Positions 38,568 to 47,129 of a DNA stretch of 64,000 bases are shown here, piece after piece. The notes below the pieces were generated by a model. That model worked only from the letters and a program-made list of their open reading frames with translations, did not search any database and was not told where the DNA came from. Position 1 is the first letter of the stretch. Each line of letters begins with the position of its first letter. The stretch lies in NCBI RefSeq assembly GCF_021390395.1, contig NZ_JAJUWT010000035.1:1-64000 (forward strand), in the 5' to 3' direction. This DNA is from Saccharothrix sp. S26. GTDB lineage: Bacteria > Actinomycetota > Actinomycetes > Mycobacteriales > Pseudonocardiaceae. Both the position numbers and the translations under genes were made by a program.

Positions 38568-39393
38568 TCAGGCGGCTTGTCTGTACTCGTTGATGAGTCT
38601 GTCGAGGATGCGGGTGCGGAGCGGTCTGTGGGTGCCGAGGTCGCGTGCTGCGGCGGGGTGTTGCTGGAGCTCGGGTGGTAGTTGGCCGCGGGCTTGGTGA
38701 GGTCTGTGTCTGTTGTAGTGGTTTTCGTAGGTCTTCTGGACTTGTCGTGCGTGGGCTTCACCGGTGACGAGGATCTGGTCGAGGAGTTCGCGTCTGATGG
38801 TGCCGATGACCCGTTCGCAGTGGGCGTTCATCCGGGCGCCTGCGGCGCGCTCTTGATCACGCGCAGGTCGTCGGCCTGGAAGACGGCGTCGAACGTCTGG
38901 CTGTACTTGCCGTCGCGGTCGCGTAACAGGAATCGGAGCGACTCCGTCCGGCGTCCGAGGTCGGTGGCGAGGTCCCTGGCCTGCTGGGAGGTCCATCCCT
39001 GGGTCAGGTGGGCGGTGACGCCGGTGATGTGCAGGCGCCCGGTGTGGTGTTCGAGGAAGGCCAGTGCGTACAGGCGTCTGCCGAGCCCGGTGTCGAGGTG
39101 GAGGAAGTCGGCCGCGATGATGCCCTGGGCCTGGGCGATCACACGAACCCACCGTCTCAGCTGCTCACCTGCTGACCGCGGCGGCTCCATAGGTTCGCGA
39201 CGTAAGCGAGCGTGAGCGGCGAGCAGCGCACGACCTGTTCAGTCCAGTCGCGGGCGAGGGTTGGCCCGGCGCAGCACGGCGACCTGGTGCCGCGGGGCCA
39301 GCAACTCCGCGTCCTTGACCGCCGATGCCTGACCGAGCAGAACCAACCGGCCGACGCCCTGGGCGAAGATCAGGTACAGCAGTCGTAATGCCA
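38568..39393 (-). pseudogene. DDE integrase-core transposase, deleted and frameshifted
   Basis: Second large relic of the family seen at 5.2-6.2 kb. The frame from 39393 reads VALRLLYLIFAQGVGRLVLL up to LRRANPRPRLD and stops. After a deletion, IIAADFLHLDTGLGRRLYAL gives the first Asp, FLLRDRDGKYSQTFDAVF the second. After a further shift MNAHCERVIGTIRRELLDQI gives the Glu, closing with LINEYRQAA at 38568. All three DDE residues survive, but in different frames, and the helix-turn-helix region is lost. Confidence 0.85.
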
Positions 39394-39462
39394 CACCCCA
39401 GGATCATGCCCTGGAGGTTCAGCGGGCACGATCGTCGCAGCTCAGCATCCCAGTGCAGAGTT
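39382..39462. repeat. 81-bp IS end repeat, copy 3
   Basis: Matches 6229-6309 at all but a handful of its 81 positions, including the core CGATCGTCGCAGCTCAGCAT (39429-39448). It is the outer 5' end of the transposase relic at 38568-39393. Confidence 0.8.
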
Positions 39463-39948
39463 CCGACGCCCCGCAGGGACCGGTGGGTCTCGGGATCAGT
39501 CCCAGGCGGGCTCGTTCGGGATGAGTCGGTGTCGGTCGTAGTCGCGAGCCAGGCGTGCGCGATGTTCGGCACCGGGCGAGGAAGCGGAGGTGCGAACCGG
39601 ACAGGTCGACCGCTGATGGTGGACAGGCAAACGAAGCTCCGGGCGAGGGTCTCACCCTTTGGTCGGAGGTCGTCCACCAGGAGCTTCGTTACGCTCGCGG
39701 CCCGCACCACCAGATTGGAAACGACGACTTGGTCATGGAGGCATCTCAGTGGTGGCCGTGGCTGACGAGGGCATCGCCGGTCTCCTGCCAGGCACCGGTT
39801 CTCGTCGAAACCGCTCCGGAAGTCCAAGCGCGGTTTCCGGCGTACTGACTGGCACGACGGCATTGGCCGAGGGCGTGCGATCTCTTCCGCCCGCTCCGCG
39901 GTGCGGGGGTTCTGGACGGGCGGCCCGCTGGCGCCTCCCGGTCGGGGG
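39463..39948. other. Interval without a recognised gene
   Basis: About 490 bp between the IS end and the SnoaL-like gene's 3' end. A minus-strand stretch (VVVSNLVVRAASVTKLLVDD, then RPKGETLARSFVCL) is open and looks protein-like, but no family was recognised and the frame fails on both sides. Confidence 0.35.
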
Positions 39949-40419
39949 CTACACCCCTGTGGCAGCCTTCTCGGCGGCCTCGATCGCCGACTTGAAGTCG
40001 GGGGCGGCTCCGATCTGGGCGAGCATCACGCTCGTCGCGTTGTAGCAGTTGAACCTCGCGATCTTCCCCTCACGGAGGTACCAGAGGTCCGCCGCTGGCA
40101 TGTCGATGCGCCTACCGGTCGGGCGGATGTCGCCGATCGGGGTCGGGAACCCGCCGAGGTGCGTTCCCTGGATCCGAAGTTCGACGGCAACGACATCGCC
40201 GAACGCGCGGACTTCGAGCAGTTCGCGGTGGATGTCGGGAAAAATGCCGGCGAGGCCCGTCAACGCCTGAGGGATCTGGTCCCCGCGGAAGGTCTGGGAA
40301 TTCGGCACGTCGTTGAACGTCCCGTCCTCGGTGAACAAGGCACGAAAACCGGGTCCGTCGAGGACGTTCCCTTCCGCCAGCCGGTACGCCTCGCGGACGA
40401 TCTCTTCATTGCTCTTCAC
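39949..40419 (-). CDS. SnoaL-like ester cyclase / NTF2-fold protein
   Basis: 156 residues with the cone-shaped NTF2 fold signature of SnoaL-like proteins: IVREAYRLAEGNVLDGPGFR, then ALFTEDGTFNDVPN, FPDIHRELLEVRAFGDVVAV, and DMPAADLWYLREGKIARFNC. Relatives include polyketide cyclases, but most are small enzymes or binding proteins with unassigned substrates. The GTG at 40419 follows AGGAG. It is divergent from a TetR regulator across 220 bp holding a palindrome, which points to local control by that regulator. Confidence 0.8.
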   Translation of the reverse strand: MKSNEEIVREAYRLAEGNVLDGPGFRALFTEDGTFNDVPNSQTFRGDQIPQALTGLAGIFPDIHRELLEVRAFGDVVAVELRIQGTHLGGFPTPIGDIRPTGRRIDMPAADLWYLREGKIARFNCYNATSVMLAQIGAAPDFKSAIEAAEKAATGV

Positions 40420-40606
40420 TTCTGCTCTCCTGTGATCCTTGGCATCGCTGCAGGGAACAAGTCGCCGCCACCCGGGCGGCGGCGCGGCCCAGGCGTTCGC
40501 GGGCGGCCTGGGGTCGGGCAGGAGTCGGGTGACGACGCCGTCCGCCAGGGCGACGACGCCTCCGACGTGGTCTTTCCGATGCGCGCCCAGTTAAGTTAGC
40601 AAGTTT

Positions 40607-40622
40607 TTGACCATATGGTCAA
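40607..40622. promoter_or_regulatory. 16-bp perfect palindrome, likely TetR operator
   Basis: TTGACCATATGGTCAA reads the same on both strands. It lies 18 bp upstream of the TetR start, inside the divergent promoter region and in an AT-rich patch of otherwise GC-rich DNA. Size, symmetry and position fit an autoregulatory operator. A wider pair, AGCAAG (40598) and CTTGCT (40632), is offset by 3 bp. Confidence 0.7.
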
Positions 40623-40640
40623 TAACGTAAGCTTGCTCAC

Positions 40641-41267
40641 GTGCCTCGTCCCCGCAAGTTCCGCGAGAGTGATGTCATCAGCAGCGCCGGCGAGGTGTTC
40701 GCCGTGCGCGGCCTCGCCGCTGCGACACTGGACGACCTGGTGCGGGCGACCGGCCTGGGCAAGCAGAGCCTGTACAACGCGTTCGGCGGGAAGCGGGAGT
40801 TGTTCTTCCGGGCGCTCTCCGAGGATCGGGAGGAAGCGACACGTGCCGTCTCGGAAGCGCTCGGGCACGATGACGCTTCGCCACTGGAACGAATTCGGGG
40901 TCACCTGCTCACGATGGCGATCGAGTTCAGCAGCAGTGATCGGCGGGTCTCGCTCACCACGCGTGCGCTGGTCGAATCGACCGGTGAGGAGGATCCGCTC
41001 TCGACGGCCACGAAGGCCGGTATCGAACAGCTCGCCGGGATCTACGCCCGGTGCCTGGAACACGCGCGGGAGAACGGGGATCTCGCGGAGGACGTGAACG
41101 TGCAGTCGCTGGCGCTCTACTTCGTCGCCGTCACCCGCGGGATGGAGTTGCTCGGCCGCGCCGGTGTCGGCCGCGGCGTTCTCACCGCGGTCGCACTCGA
41201 CGCGCTTCGCGCGCTCCGCGGTCAGCGCATGGAAGAGCCCGATGATCGCCCGTCCGTGCAGGAGTGA
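40641..41267 (+). CDS. TetR family transcriptional regulator
   Basis: 208 residues. Helix-turn-helix in residues 9-55: ESDVISSAGEVFAVRGLAAA, then TLDDLVRATGLGKQSLYNAF and GGKRELFFRALSE. The C-terminal part (60-200) is a ligand-binding helical domain of the kind fused to TetR_C-type repressors such as AcrR-like ones. The GTG at 40641 has no ribosome site before it, and a TAACGT box ends 12 nt upstream, so the mRNA may be leaderless. It is divergent from the SnoaL-like gene and most likely represses it and itself through the palindrome. Confidence 0.87.
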   Translation: MPRPRKFRESDVISSAGEVFAVRGLAAATLDDLVRATGLGKQSLYNAFGGKRELFFRALSEDREEATRAVSEALGHDDASPLERIRGHLLTMAIEFSSSDRRVSLTTRALVESTGEEDPLSTATKAGIEQLAGIYARCLEHARENGDLAEDVNVQSLALYFVAVTRGMELLGRAGVGRGVLTAVALDALRALRGQRMEEPDDRPSVQE

Positions 41268-41351
41268 CCGCCGACGTCCGGCCGCTGCCGAGGTGAGCCC
41301 CCTTCGGCAGGTCCGCGCACCCGCCGGGTCGGTTGTCGCCGGCCGTGGAAG

Positions 41352-41618
41352 TCACTGTGATCCGGCTGGATGTCGAGCAGCTGCCCGGTACGGCGACACC
41401 GCTGCCGTGATCACCGTGTTCGCTCGACGAAGCGCTTGCGCCGGGAGTCGGTGCAGCAGGGCCGCGAGGAAGGCCCGGTCGGCGGTGGTGAACCGTGGGC
41501 GGGCGTCTCCGAGTTGGCGGTCCAGGACCATGATCTGGTGGTGTAGCGATAAAATCTCCGTGTCCTTTTCCCGGTCGCTCATGGGCGGCAGGCGCAGCAA
41601 CGTGAACGCGTTGGACAT
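41352..41618 (-). pseudogene. Transposase N-terminal fragment
   Basis: The frame opens LLRLPPMSDREKDTEILSLH then HQIMVLDRQLGDARPRFTTA and AFLAALLHRLPAQALRRAN. This is the leading helix and linker common in actinobacterial IS3/IS481-type transposases before the DDE core. It soon loses similarity and stops, so no catalytic domain remains. It differs in detail from the two larger relics and is probably a different member of the family. Confidence 0.7.
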
Positions 41619-42007
41619 ACCGAGATAGGCCAGTCGAAGCAGCGCAGTCGGTCATCATGCCGCGTCAGCCGAGGACGCTGCGGACCTGCAGTCGTACTCA
41701 CGAGCACCTCGGTTCTTCATGCTACGCACGGCTTCAACCTGCATGGATGGAGTTATCGGCAGGCACAACCTGCGTCCGGGTGACGTGATCGCCCTGCGTG
41801 AAGGGGAACGGTGACCGGCCGCGCCACCATCGCCTGAGTGCCCGTAGTGAGCCGACCGCAGTACACCGCCCAGTAGTGCTCGGGAGGCAAAGGAGAGGCG
41901 ATGGGCGCTGTCGATGGCAGGAACCGGTCAACTCCGGCGTGGAGGTTCGGGACGGCACGCATGCTTCAGGCGAGCACGTGCCCACGTTCCCGACGGAGGC
42001 GAGCGCC
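41619..42007. other. Interval before the YbaB/WXG-like operon
   Basis: Nearly 400 bp with no recognised gene. It should hold the promoter of the three-gene set that starts at 42008; the ribosome site GGAGG is at about 41994-41998. Confidence 0.4.
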
Positions 42008-42361
42008 ATGGACGAGGTGGACTACCGGCAGGTCGCCGACGAGGTGACCGGGATCCAGCGGAAGATGGCGGACATCCGGGTGGTGGCGGAGTCCGCCGAC
42101 GGCCTCGTCCGCGTCACGGTCGGTGCTCGTGGTGAGCTGCTCGGACTGCTGCTGGATCCTCGCATCTACCGCAACCCGGATGCCGACGCGTTGGCCTCCA
42201 CGATCGCGCAGACGGTCCGGCGGGCCGTGCGGCAGGCCCAGGAGGAGGTGTTCGTCCTGGTCCGGCGGTTCCTGCCGGCGGACGCCACGCCCGCGTCGAC
42301 CGATCTCGACTTCGACCCGCTGCTGACCGCCCTCGACCGTGCGCGGGGGGCCGTCCGGTGA
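42008..42361 (+). CDS. YbaB/EbfC-like DNA-binding family protein
   Basis: 117 residues. The central part (VVAESADGLVRVTVGARGEL, then LGLLLDPRIYRNPDADALAS) matches the YbaB/EbfC fold, small dimeric nucleoid-associated proteins. In actinobacteria many YbaB-like genes sit in front of WXG100-type secretion genes, and this one fits that pattern. The ATG at 42008 follows GGAGG at a good distance. Its stop overlaps the GTG start of the next gene (GTGA), so the two are coupled. Confidence 0.75.
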   Translation: MDEVDYRQVADEVTGIQRKMADIRVVAESADGLVRVTVGARGELLGLLLDPRIYRNPDADALASTIAQTVRRAVRQAQEEVFVLVRRFLPADATPASTDLDFDPLLTALDRARGAVR

Positions 42362-42660
42362 GCGGTTTCGCGGAGTTGGAGGTCGGGGTCGCCACGACGG
42401 CGCTGAGCACGATCGGTGAGGCCGGGACGGTGGCGGCTGACGCGTGGCGCGGGCATCGCGGCACCATCGACGCCAAGGAACCCGCCATCGGCACCGGTCC
42501 GCTGGCCGAGGCGTTCCGGTCCGTGTACGACCCGGAGCCCGCGAAGCAGGCCGTGGACCGCGCGCTGGGCGTCGTGCCCGCGCTCGTCTCGGCGGGCCGG
42601 GAGGGTGTCGCCGGCTACGTCGAAGCGGACCGGCGTGGCGCCGCCGGGTTCACCGGCTGA
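42358..42660 (+). CDS. WXG100/EspC-like small protein (putative type VII secretion target)
   Basis: 100 residues, mostly helical, Ala/Gly-rich. An AWRGHRG turn near residues 29-35 could serve as the WxG bend between two helices (ALSTIGEAGTVAADAWRG before, PAKQAVDRALGVVPALVSAG after). No catalytic motif. Length, composition and gene order (YbaB-like upstream, large helical protein downstream) resemble type VII secretion substrates and EspC-like chaperones, but the match is by pattern only. The GTG overlaps the previous stop by 4 nt. The next gene begins 14 nt later. Confidence 0.6.
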   Translation: MSGFAELEVGVATTALSTIGEAGTVAADAWRGHRGTIDAKEPAIGTGPLAEAFRSVYDPEPAKQAVDRALGVVPALVSAGREGVAGYVEADRRGAAGFTG

Positions 42661-42674
42661 CCGGGGGTGGGAGC

Positions 42675-43727
42675 ATGGCCATCCAGGAACCGACGAGCGC
42701 ACTGGGGCTGTGGCCGCGGGTCAAGGCGATCACCGGCTGGCCGGACACCGACGAGACCGCGATGGTCGACCTGTTCTTCGGCTGGTTGGACGGCGCGGAA
42801 TCCGTCGGCACCCTCGCCTCGGTCGACCTGAGCGCCCTGGCGGGGGCCTGGCCCGACGCGGCGGGCCGTGCGCTGATGGCCGAGCTGGGCGAGGTGATGG
42901 CCGCGCTGGGGGAGAGCAAGCGGCAGATGACCGAGTTGGCCGGACGGGCTGGGACGTTCGCCCTGGAGGTCGAGCACGTCAAGAACCACATCCACGAGGC
43001 GATCAACGCGAGCCTGCCCTTCTACGGCCTGGCCTCGATCGCGCCGACCTTCATCGGCCGGGACATGCAGGACTCCATCGTCGACGAGGTGGCGGCGGGG
43101 ATCACCGCGGAGATGACCGCGTCCGCCGCGCGGATCGGCAGCCGAGGGCCGGTCGACGTCAACGACATCATCGCGCGGCTGGCCGAGCCGCGTTCGTTCG
43201 GCGAAGGGGTGCTGCACGCCGTGCAGGACAACGCGAACACGCTCAGCGCGTTCGCCGACGTCTCGGGTGACGTCAGCACGGTCCTCAGCGCGGCGAGCGA
43301 CTATGCCGTGCTGGCCGGTCCGCCCGGCTTGATGGTGAAGGGCGTGGCCGAGGGCGCCTCGACCGTGCTGGGTGGTATCGCTCTGGGCGGGCACCTGCTC
43401 GCCTTGGCGGGTGGTGCCGACGTGCGACCGGAGACCCTGATGCTCGACTTCCTCGGCCTGGAGTCCCCGCTGGGCACGCCGGTCCTGGCCGAGCACCTCG
43501 CGCTGGAGGCGAGCGAGCACGTGACCGGGGAGCTGAAGTCGACGATCGTCGACGACGTCAACAAGTACTGGCTGCCGAACCCGGACGCACTGCCCCGCTC
43601 CGGCATCGACCCGGTGCTCGGTTCGTACAACCCGGTGCTGAACGCGTCCACGCAGGGCGGGGCGCTCGACCTCGAGCGGCGGCCGGATCTGGTGGAAGAG
43701 CGCGCCCGATCACGCGGCCAGGGTTGA
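42675..43727 (+). CDS. Large helical protein of the WXG/ESX-type operon (candidate exported effector)
   Basis: 350 residues. The first 120 are helical (AGRALMAELGEVMAALGESK, AINASLPFYGLASIAPTFIG). The middle (220-265) has two hydrophobic stretches (YAVLAGPPGLMVKGVAEGAS and STVLGGIALGGHLLALAGGA). The last 60 are polar, with NKYWLPNPDALPRSG. No enzymatic domain is recognised. Placement third in an operon with YbaB-like and WXG100-like proteins suggests a secreted polymorphic protein whose C-terminal part could be an effector. No ESX ATPase or membrane core gene lies in the window. The ATG at 42675 follows GGGTGGGAG. Confidence 0.55.
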   Translation: MAIQEPTSALGLWPRVKAITGWPDTDETAMVDLFFGWLDGAESVGTLASVDLSALAGAWPDAAGRALMAELGEVMAALGESKRQMTELAGRAGTFALEVEHVKNHIHEAINASLPFYGLASIAPTFIGRDMQDSIVDEVAAGITAEMTASAARIGSRGPVDVNDIIARLAEPRSFGEGVLHAVQDNANTLSAFADVSGDVSTVLSAASDYAVLAGPPGLMVKGVAEGASTVLGGIALGGHLLALAGGADVRPETLMLDFLGLESPLGTPVLAEHLALEASEHVTGELKSTIVDDVNKYWLPNPDALPRSGIDPVLGSYNPVLNASTQGGALDLERRPDLVEERARSRGQG

Positions 43728-43773
43728 TCCGCGGCGGCCGATGTCGCGGGGCACGGTCCGACGGCGGTGGCCG

Positions 43774-44613
43774 TCAGAGCCGGGTCGCGGTGCGGACGAG
43801 CGTGGCGACGGCTTTCGACCTGCTGTGTGGTGGCCAGGCGATGGTGGTGGTGACGGCCGGTGCGTCCGGCATGGCCACGACGGCATGGTGGTCGCTCAGC
43901 TGGGTTCGCAGCGACTCGGGGACGACCGCGCAGGCCAAGCCGAGCGCGATCAGTTGGAGCAGTTGGGTGTGGTCGCGCACCCGCGGGCCGGGGCCGTCCG
44001 GGTAGCTGCCGTCTTGTCGGGGCCAGCGTGGCAGGGGCAGGTCCACCAGGCCGTCGAGCTCGGCCAACGACACGGCCGCCCGGACGGCGAGGGGATGACC
44101 CGCGGGCAGGACGGCGACCTGCTGCTCGGTGTGCAGGTCCTCGGAGTCGAATCCGGCTGTCGTGTCGTACGGCCGGTGGAGCAGTGCGACGTCGGCGCGC
44201 CCTTTGCGCAGCAAATCCTCCGGCTCGCCGGGCCCGCACAGCACCACCTCGACGGCCACGGCGCCCGGTTCGGCGGAGTAGGCGTCCAGCAGCTTCGACA
44301 ACAGTTCCACGGACGCTCCGGCCTTGGCGGCGAGCACCACGCCGGGCTGGTCGGCGGCGGCGCGGCGGGTGCGGCGCTCGGCGGCTTCGACCGCGTCGAG
44401 CGCGGTCCGGGCCTCCCGCAGCAGCACCGACCCGGCCTCGGTCAACGTGATGGCGCGAGCGGTGCGGTGCAGCAGGACGACTCCGAGCCGCCGTTCGAGC
44501 TGCTGGATCGCCCGGGACAGCGGTGGTTGCGCCATCGCGAGCCGTTGCGCCGCCCGTCCGAAGTGCAACTCCTCGGCGACGGCGACGAAGTATCGCAACT
44601 CCCGCGTCTCCAC
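43774..44613 (-). CDS. LysR family transcriptional regulator
   Basis: 279 residues. N-terminal winged helix-turn-helix (about 1-60): ELRYFVAVAEELHFGRAAQR then LAMAQPPLSRAIQQLERRLG, the usual LysR signature. The C-terminal substrate-binding domain spans 90-275 with typical strands (GAVAVEVVLCGPGEPEDLLR, GRADVALLHRP). The ATG is at 44613. LysR regulators often control a divergent neighbour, but here the upstream side is a 480-bp gap and then the 3' end of the esterase gene, so no clear target is adjacent. The last 80 bp face the WXG-type operon tail to tail. Confidence 0.9.
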   Translation of the reverse strand: METRELRYFVAVAEELHFGRAAQRLAMAQPPLSRAIQQLERRLGVVLLHRTARAITLTEAGSVLLREARTALDAVEAAERRTRRAAADQPGVVLAAKAGASVELLSKLLDAYSAEPGAVAVEVVLCGPGEPEDLLRKGRADVALLHRPYDTTAGFDSEDLHTEQQVAVLPAGHPLAVRAAVSLAELDGLVDLPLPRWPRQDGSYPDGPGPRVRDHTQLLQLIALGLACAVVPESLRTQLSDHHAVVAMPDAPAVTTTIAWPPHSRSKAVATLVRTATRL

Positions 44614-45094
44614 CGGCTCATCGTATCCAGGGATCGGGCGGGACCGGAGGCGCGTTACGCCAGTGCGGGACTCTTCGGTGCCGACGGTCGTTCGTGCGCT
44701 GATCGGTGGAAGATCGCCAGGAATTGGTGTTCCGTGCTGTCAGTGCGTCAGCCGGTGGCGAGTGATGTCGTACCAGCCGGTGCCGGTCCGCCAGGGAGAT
44801 CCTGTGTGGTCGTCTGACCCGGTTGCAGGGGGGTTTGGGTGGCGATGCCTCCGGCGGGGGCTGAATCGGCCGTCATTGGTGCACATGGCCAAAAGGTGAT
44901 CGATCGAGCCCTCCGGATCATGCTCACGGCGGCGCCATCAAGCTGCCGGTCAGGTCGGCCCGGCACACTGTCGGTGCGTCCCCCCATCGGGTTGCTGCTG
45001 CTCGGGTGATGTGCCAAGCGGTTCCCGGAGTGCGGTAACGAGCGCTGTGAACGCCTCGATGACCGCGGCAGGGGGATGAGTGGGCTGGCGGGGT
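44614..45094. other. Gene-free interval
   Basis: About 480 bp between the LysR start and the esterase stop. Open frames on both strands are short and have no family signature. It should contain the LysR promoter near 44640. Confidence 0.4.
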
Positions 45095-46270
45095 TCAGGA
45101 CGGCTTGCCCAGGGTGGCGGCACGCTTGAGGAAGACGATGCCGTCGATCAGGTCGAGTTGGTCCGGGTTCAGCGGGAAGTAGGCGAAGTCGTTGGAGACG
45201 CGGGGGAGGGGGTGGGGGAGGGCGTTGGCCAGGTCGTGGGTGTTGATGAGGGAGTGGTCCCACGGGAGCGTGGTCAAGGTTCCCTCGATGGTGTTCGGGG
45301 GTGGCGTGTCCTCGCCGACCGTGCCGAAAGCGGAGGCGAGGTAGGTGTAGCGGCTGCCGAGGTGGGTGGCGGTGATCGCGCCCGCGCTCCACCACTCCAG
45401 TCGTTGGTCACCGAACGGCATGACGGTCTTGTTGCGCTGCAGGTGGAGGTTGGAGGCGTAGACCAGGGTCGGGCCGTGTTCGGTGATGGCGCGCAGGTTG
45501 GCGGCCATCATCGCGTCACGCAGTGCGGCCAGCCTGGTCCACCGCGCGGGGGACGTGTCGGCCATCCAGTGGTGGTAGCGGAGCAGGCCGGTGGCGGTGC
45601 GCCCGTACAGGGCCGCGCGTTCCCCGTCCGCTGCGCTCAGTTGCGGTAGCTGTGTGTCGAGCAACGCGACCAGGTCGTCGGCGATCAGCCGCAGGCGTTG
45701 GGCGTCGGCGGACCGGCCGATCGACTGGGACGGGTCCATGGCCGTGGCCTCGTTCGACCAACGGTCGTCCGGGCCGAGCAGCGCGTCGAGGGTGTCCCTG
45801 CTGACCACGGCGGTGGCCGTCGGGCCGTCGAGGAGGGCGTGCAGGGCGGTGAGCGCTTCCCGTGGGCTCGCGGCCCAGTACTCCAGCGGGCCGTCGAAAC
45901 CGAAGAACCGCAGGTTTTCGTCGTGCTCCTCGTTGTACGCGCGCATCCAGCGCACGAGTTCGCGGTTGGCCGGTGACGCGCCGAAGCCGTGGCTGAAGCC
46001 GCGGGCCATGACGTCGTCGAGCGTGCCCGTGCCGGTCGTGATGTAGTCGTCCACCACGAGGCCCTTGAGGCAGTCGCTCTCGATGGCGAACGACCGGTAG
46101 CCCTCGTGCTCGACCAGGTGCCGGAACACCTCGTTGCGCACCTCGCCCAGTTCCCCCACGAAGTGCCTGGCCTCGCCGAGGCCGAGCAGCAGGGGCGCGG
46201 CGGGGCGCGACCGCAGGAAGGCCGAGATGCCGGCACCGTCGAGCGGCCGGCCGGTGTCCTCGATGTGCAT
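45095..46270 (-). CDS. Erythromycin esterase family protein
   Basis: 391 residues, close to the length of Ere enzymes. The diagnostic block LLLGLGEARHFVGELGEVRN (from residue 28) carries the His36 that corresponds to the general base of Ere esterases. It continues RHLVEHEGYRSFAIESD and ARGFSHGFGASPANRELVRW. Ere proteins open macrolide lactones, but many homologues act on other esters or succinoglycan-like substrates, so macrolide resistance is a guess. The ATG at 46270 has no ribosome site; a perfect palindrome lies 2 bp upstream, so a leaderless, tightly regulated transcript is likely. The divergent neighbour is a double MerR regulator. Confidence 0.85.
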   Translation of the reverse strand: MHIEDTGRPLDGAGISAFLRSRPAAPLLLGLGEARHFVGELGEVRNEVFRHLVEHEGYRSFAIESDCLKGLVVDDYITTGTGTLDDVMARGFSHGFGASPANRELVRWMRAYNEEHDENLRFFGFDGPLEYWAASPREALTALHALLDGPTATAVVSRDTLDALLGPDDRWSNEATAMDPSQSIGRSADAQRLRLIADDLVALLDTQLPQLSAADGERAALYGRTATGLLRYHHWMADTSPARWTRLAALRDAMMAANLRAITEHGPTLVYASNLHLQRNKTVMPFGDQRLEWWSAGAITATHLGSRYTYLASAFGTVGEDTPPPNTIEGTLTTLPWDHSLINTHDLANALPHPLPRVSNDFAYFPLNPDQLDLIDGIVFLKRAATLGKPS

Positions 46271-46272
46271 AC

Positions 46273-46292
46273 GTTCAACGGTATCGTTGAAC
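46273..46292. promoter_or_regulatory. 20-bp palindrome, likely operator for the MerR-type regulator
   Basis: GTTCAACG-GTAT-CGTTGAAC has perfect 8-bp arms. It sits between the esterase ATG (46270) and the divergent MerR gene (46362), so close to the esterase start that binding should directly affect its expression. Confidence 0.75.
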
Positions 46293-46361
46293 TCTCGGTG
46301 TAAACTTTTCCCGAGAATCACCCTTCAGGATCGCGGTGGACCTTCAATCGGTGGTGCAGCC

Positions 46362-47078
46362 ATGAGGCCAGTGGACCTGGCGCGCGACCACGGCCTGTCG
46401 ACCCAGGCGGTGAGGAACTACGAGGCCGCCGGCGTCCTGCCCGCCGCCGAACGCACCGCCCACGGCTACCGCACCTACACGCCGCTGCACGCGCACGCCC
46501 TGCGTGCGTTCCTCGACCTCGTGCCCGGGCACGGTCACCAGACGGCCACCGCGATCATGCAGGCGGTCAACCGTGGTGCCGCGGAGGACGCGTACCGGCT
46601 GATCGACGAGAGCCATCGCCGGCTCCTCGACGACCGCCGCACCCTCCAGGCCGTGGAAGCCGCGCTCCGCGACCTGGCACCCGTTCCGGAGGAACGTGGC
46701 GACACGTTCATCGGCCCCTTGGCCAGGCGGCTCGGCCTCCGTCCCGCCACTCTGCGCAAGTGGGAGAAGGCCGGGCTGGTCCGGCCACGCCGCGATCCGC
46801 GGACGGGTTATCGGATCTACGGAGCGGCCGACGTCCGTGACGCCCGGCTGATCCACCAGCTCAGGCGAGGCGGCTACCCGCTGGAGCGGATCGCCCCGCT
46901 GATCGCCCAGGTCCGCTCCGCCGGAGGCGTCATCCCCTTGGAGGCGACCCTGCGCGACTGGCAGACCCGCCTGTCCACCCGGGGCCGGGCCATGCTCAAG
47001 GGTGCTGCCGCCCTGGACGCGTACCTCAGTGCCCGGGAGGTTCGGGAGCGGACGTGCGACGAACCCGGTGGCGGGTAA
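46362..47078 (+). CDS. MerR-type regulator with two helix-turn-helix domains (TioE-like)
   Basis: 238 residues containing two MerR DNA-binding domains. The first (1-65) reads PVDLARDHGLSTQAVRNYEA then HGYRTYTPLHAHALRAFLDL. The second (about 112-180) reads LARRLGLRPATLRKWEKAGL then GYRIYGAADVRDARLIHQLR. They are joined by a helix (EDAYRLIDESHRRLLDDRRT). Ordinary MerR proteins have one such domain and dimerise; two in one chain would contact both half-sites. This layout matches the TioE family of actinobacteria. No metal-binding cysteines are present. It is divergent from the esterase family gene, which is its obvious target. Confidence 0.85.
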   Translation: MRPVDLARDHGLSTQAVRNYEAAGVLPAAERTAHGYRTYTPLHAHALRAFLDLVPGHGHQTATAIMQAVNRGAAEDAYRLIDESHRRLLDDRRTLQAVEAALRDLAPVPEERGDTFIGPLARRLGLRPATLRKWEKAGLVRPRRDPRTGYRIYGAADVRDARLIHQLRRGGYPLERIAPLIAQVRSAGGVIPLEATLRDWQTRLSTRGRAMLKGAAALDAYLSAREVRERTCDEPGGG

Positions 47079-47129
47079 GGGCGGCGGGTCGGGTGGGGTC
47101 GGGGAGGGGATCGGCGTAGGGTCCGGCGC

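Noticed and set aside
44614..45094. A possible transposase or peptide gene before the esterase
   Set aside because: Short frames on both strands have no motif or ribosome site and change character within tens of codons.
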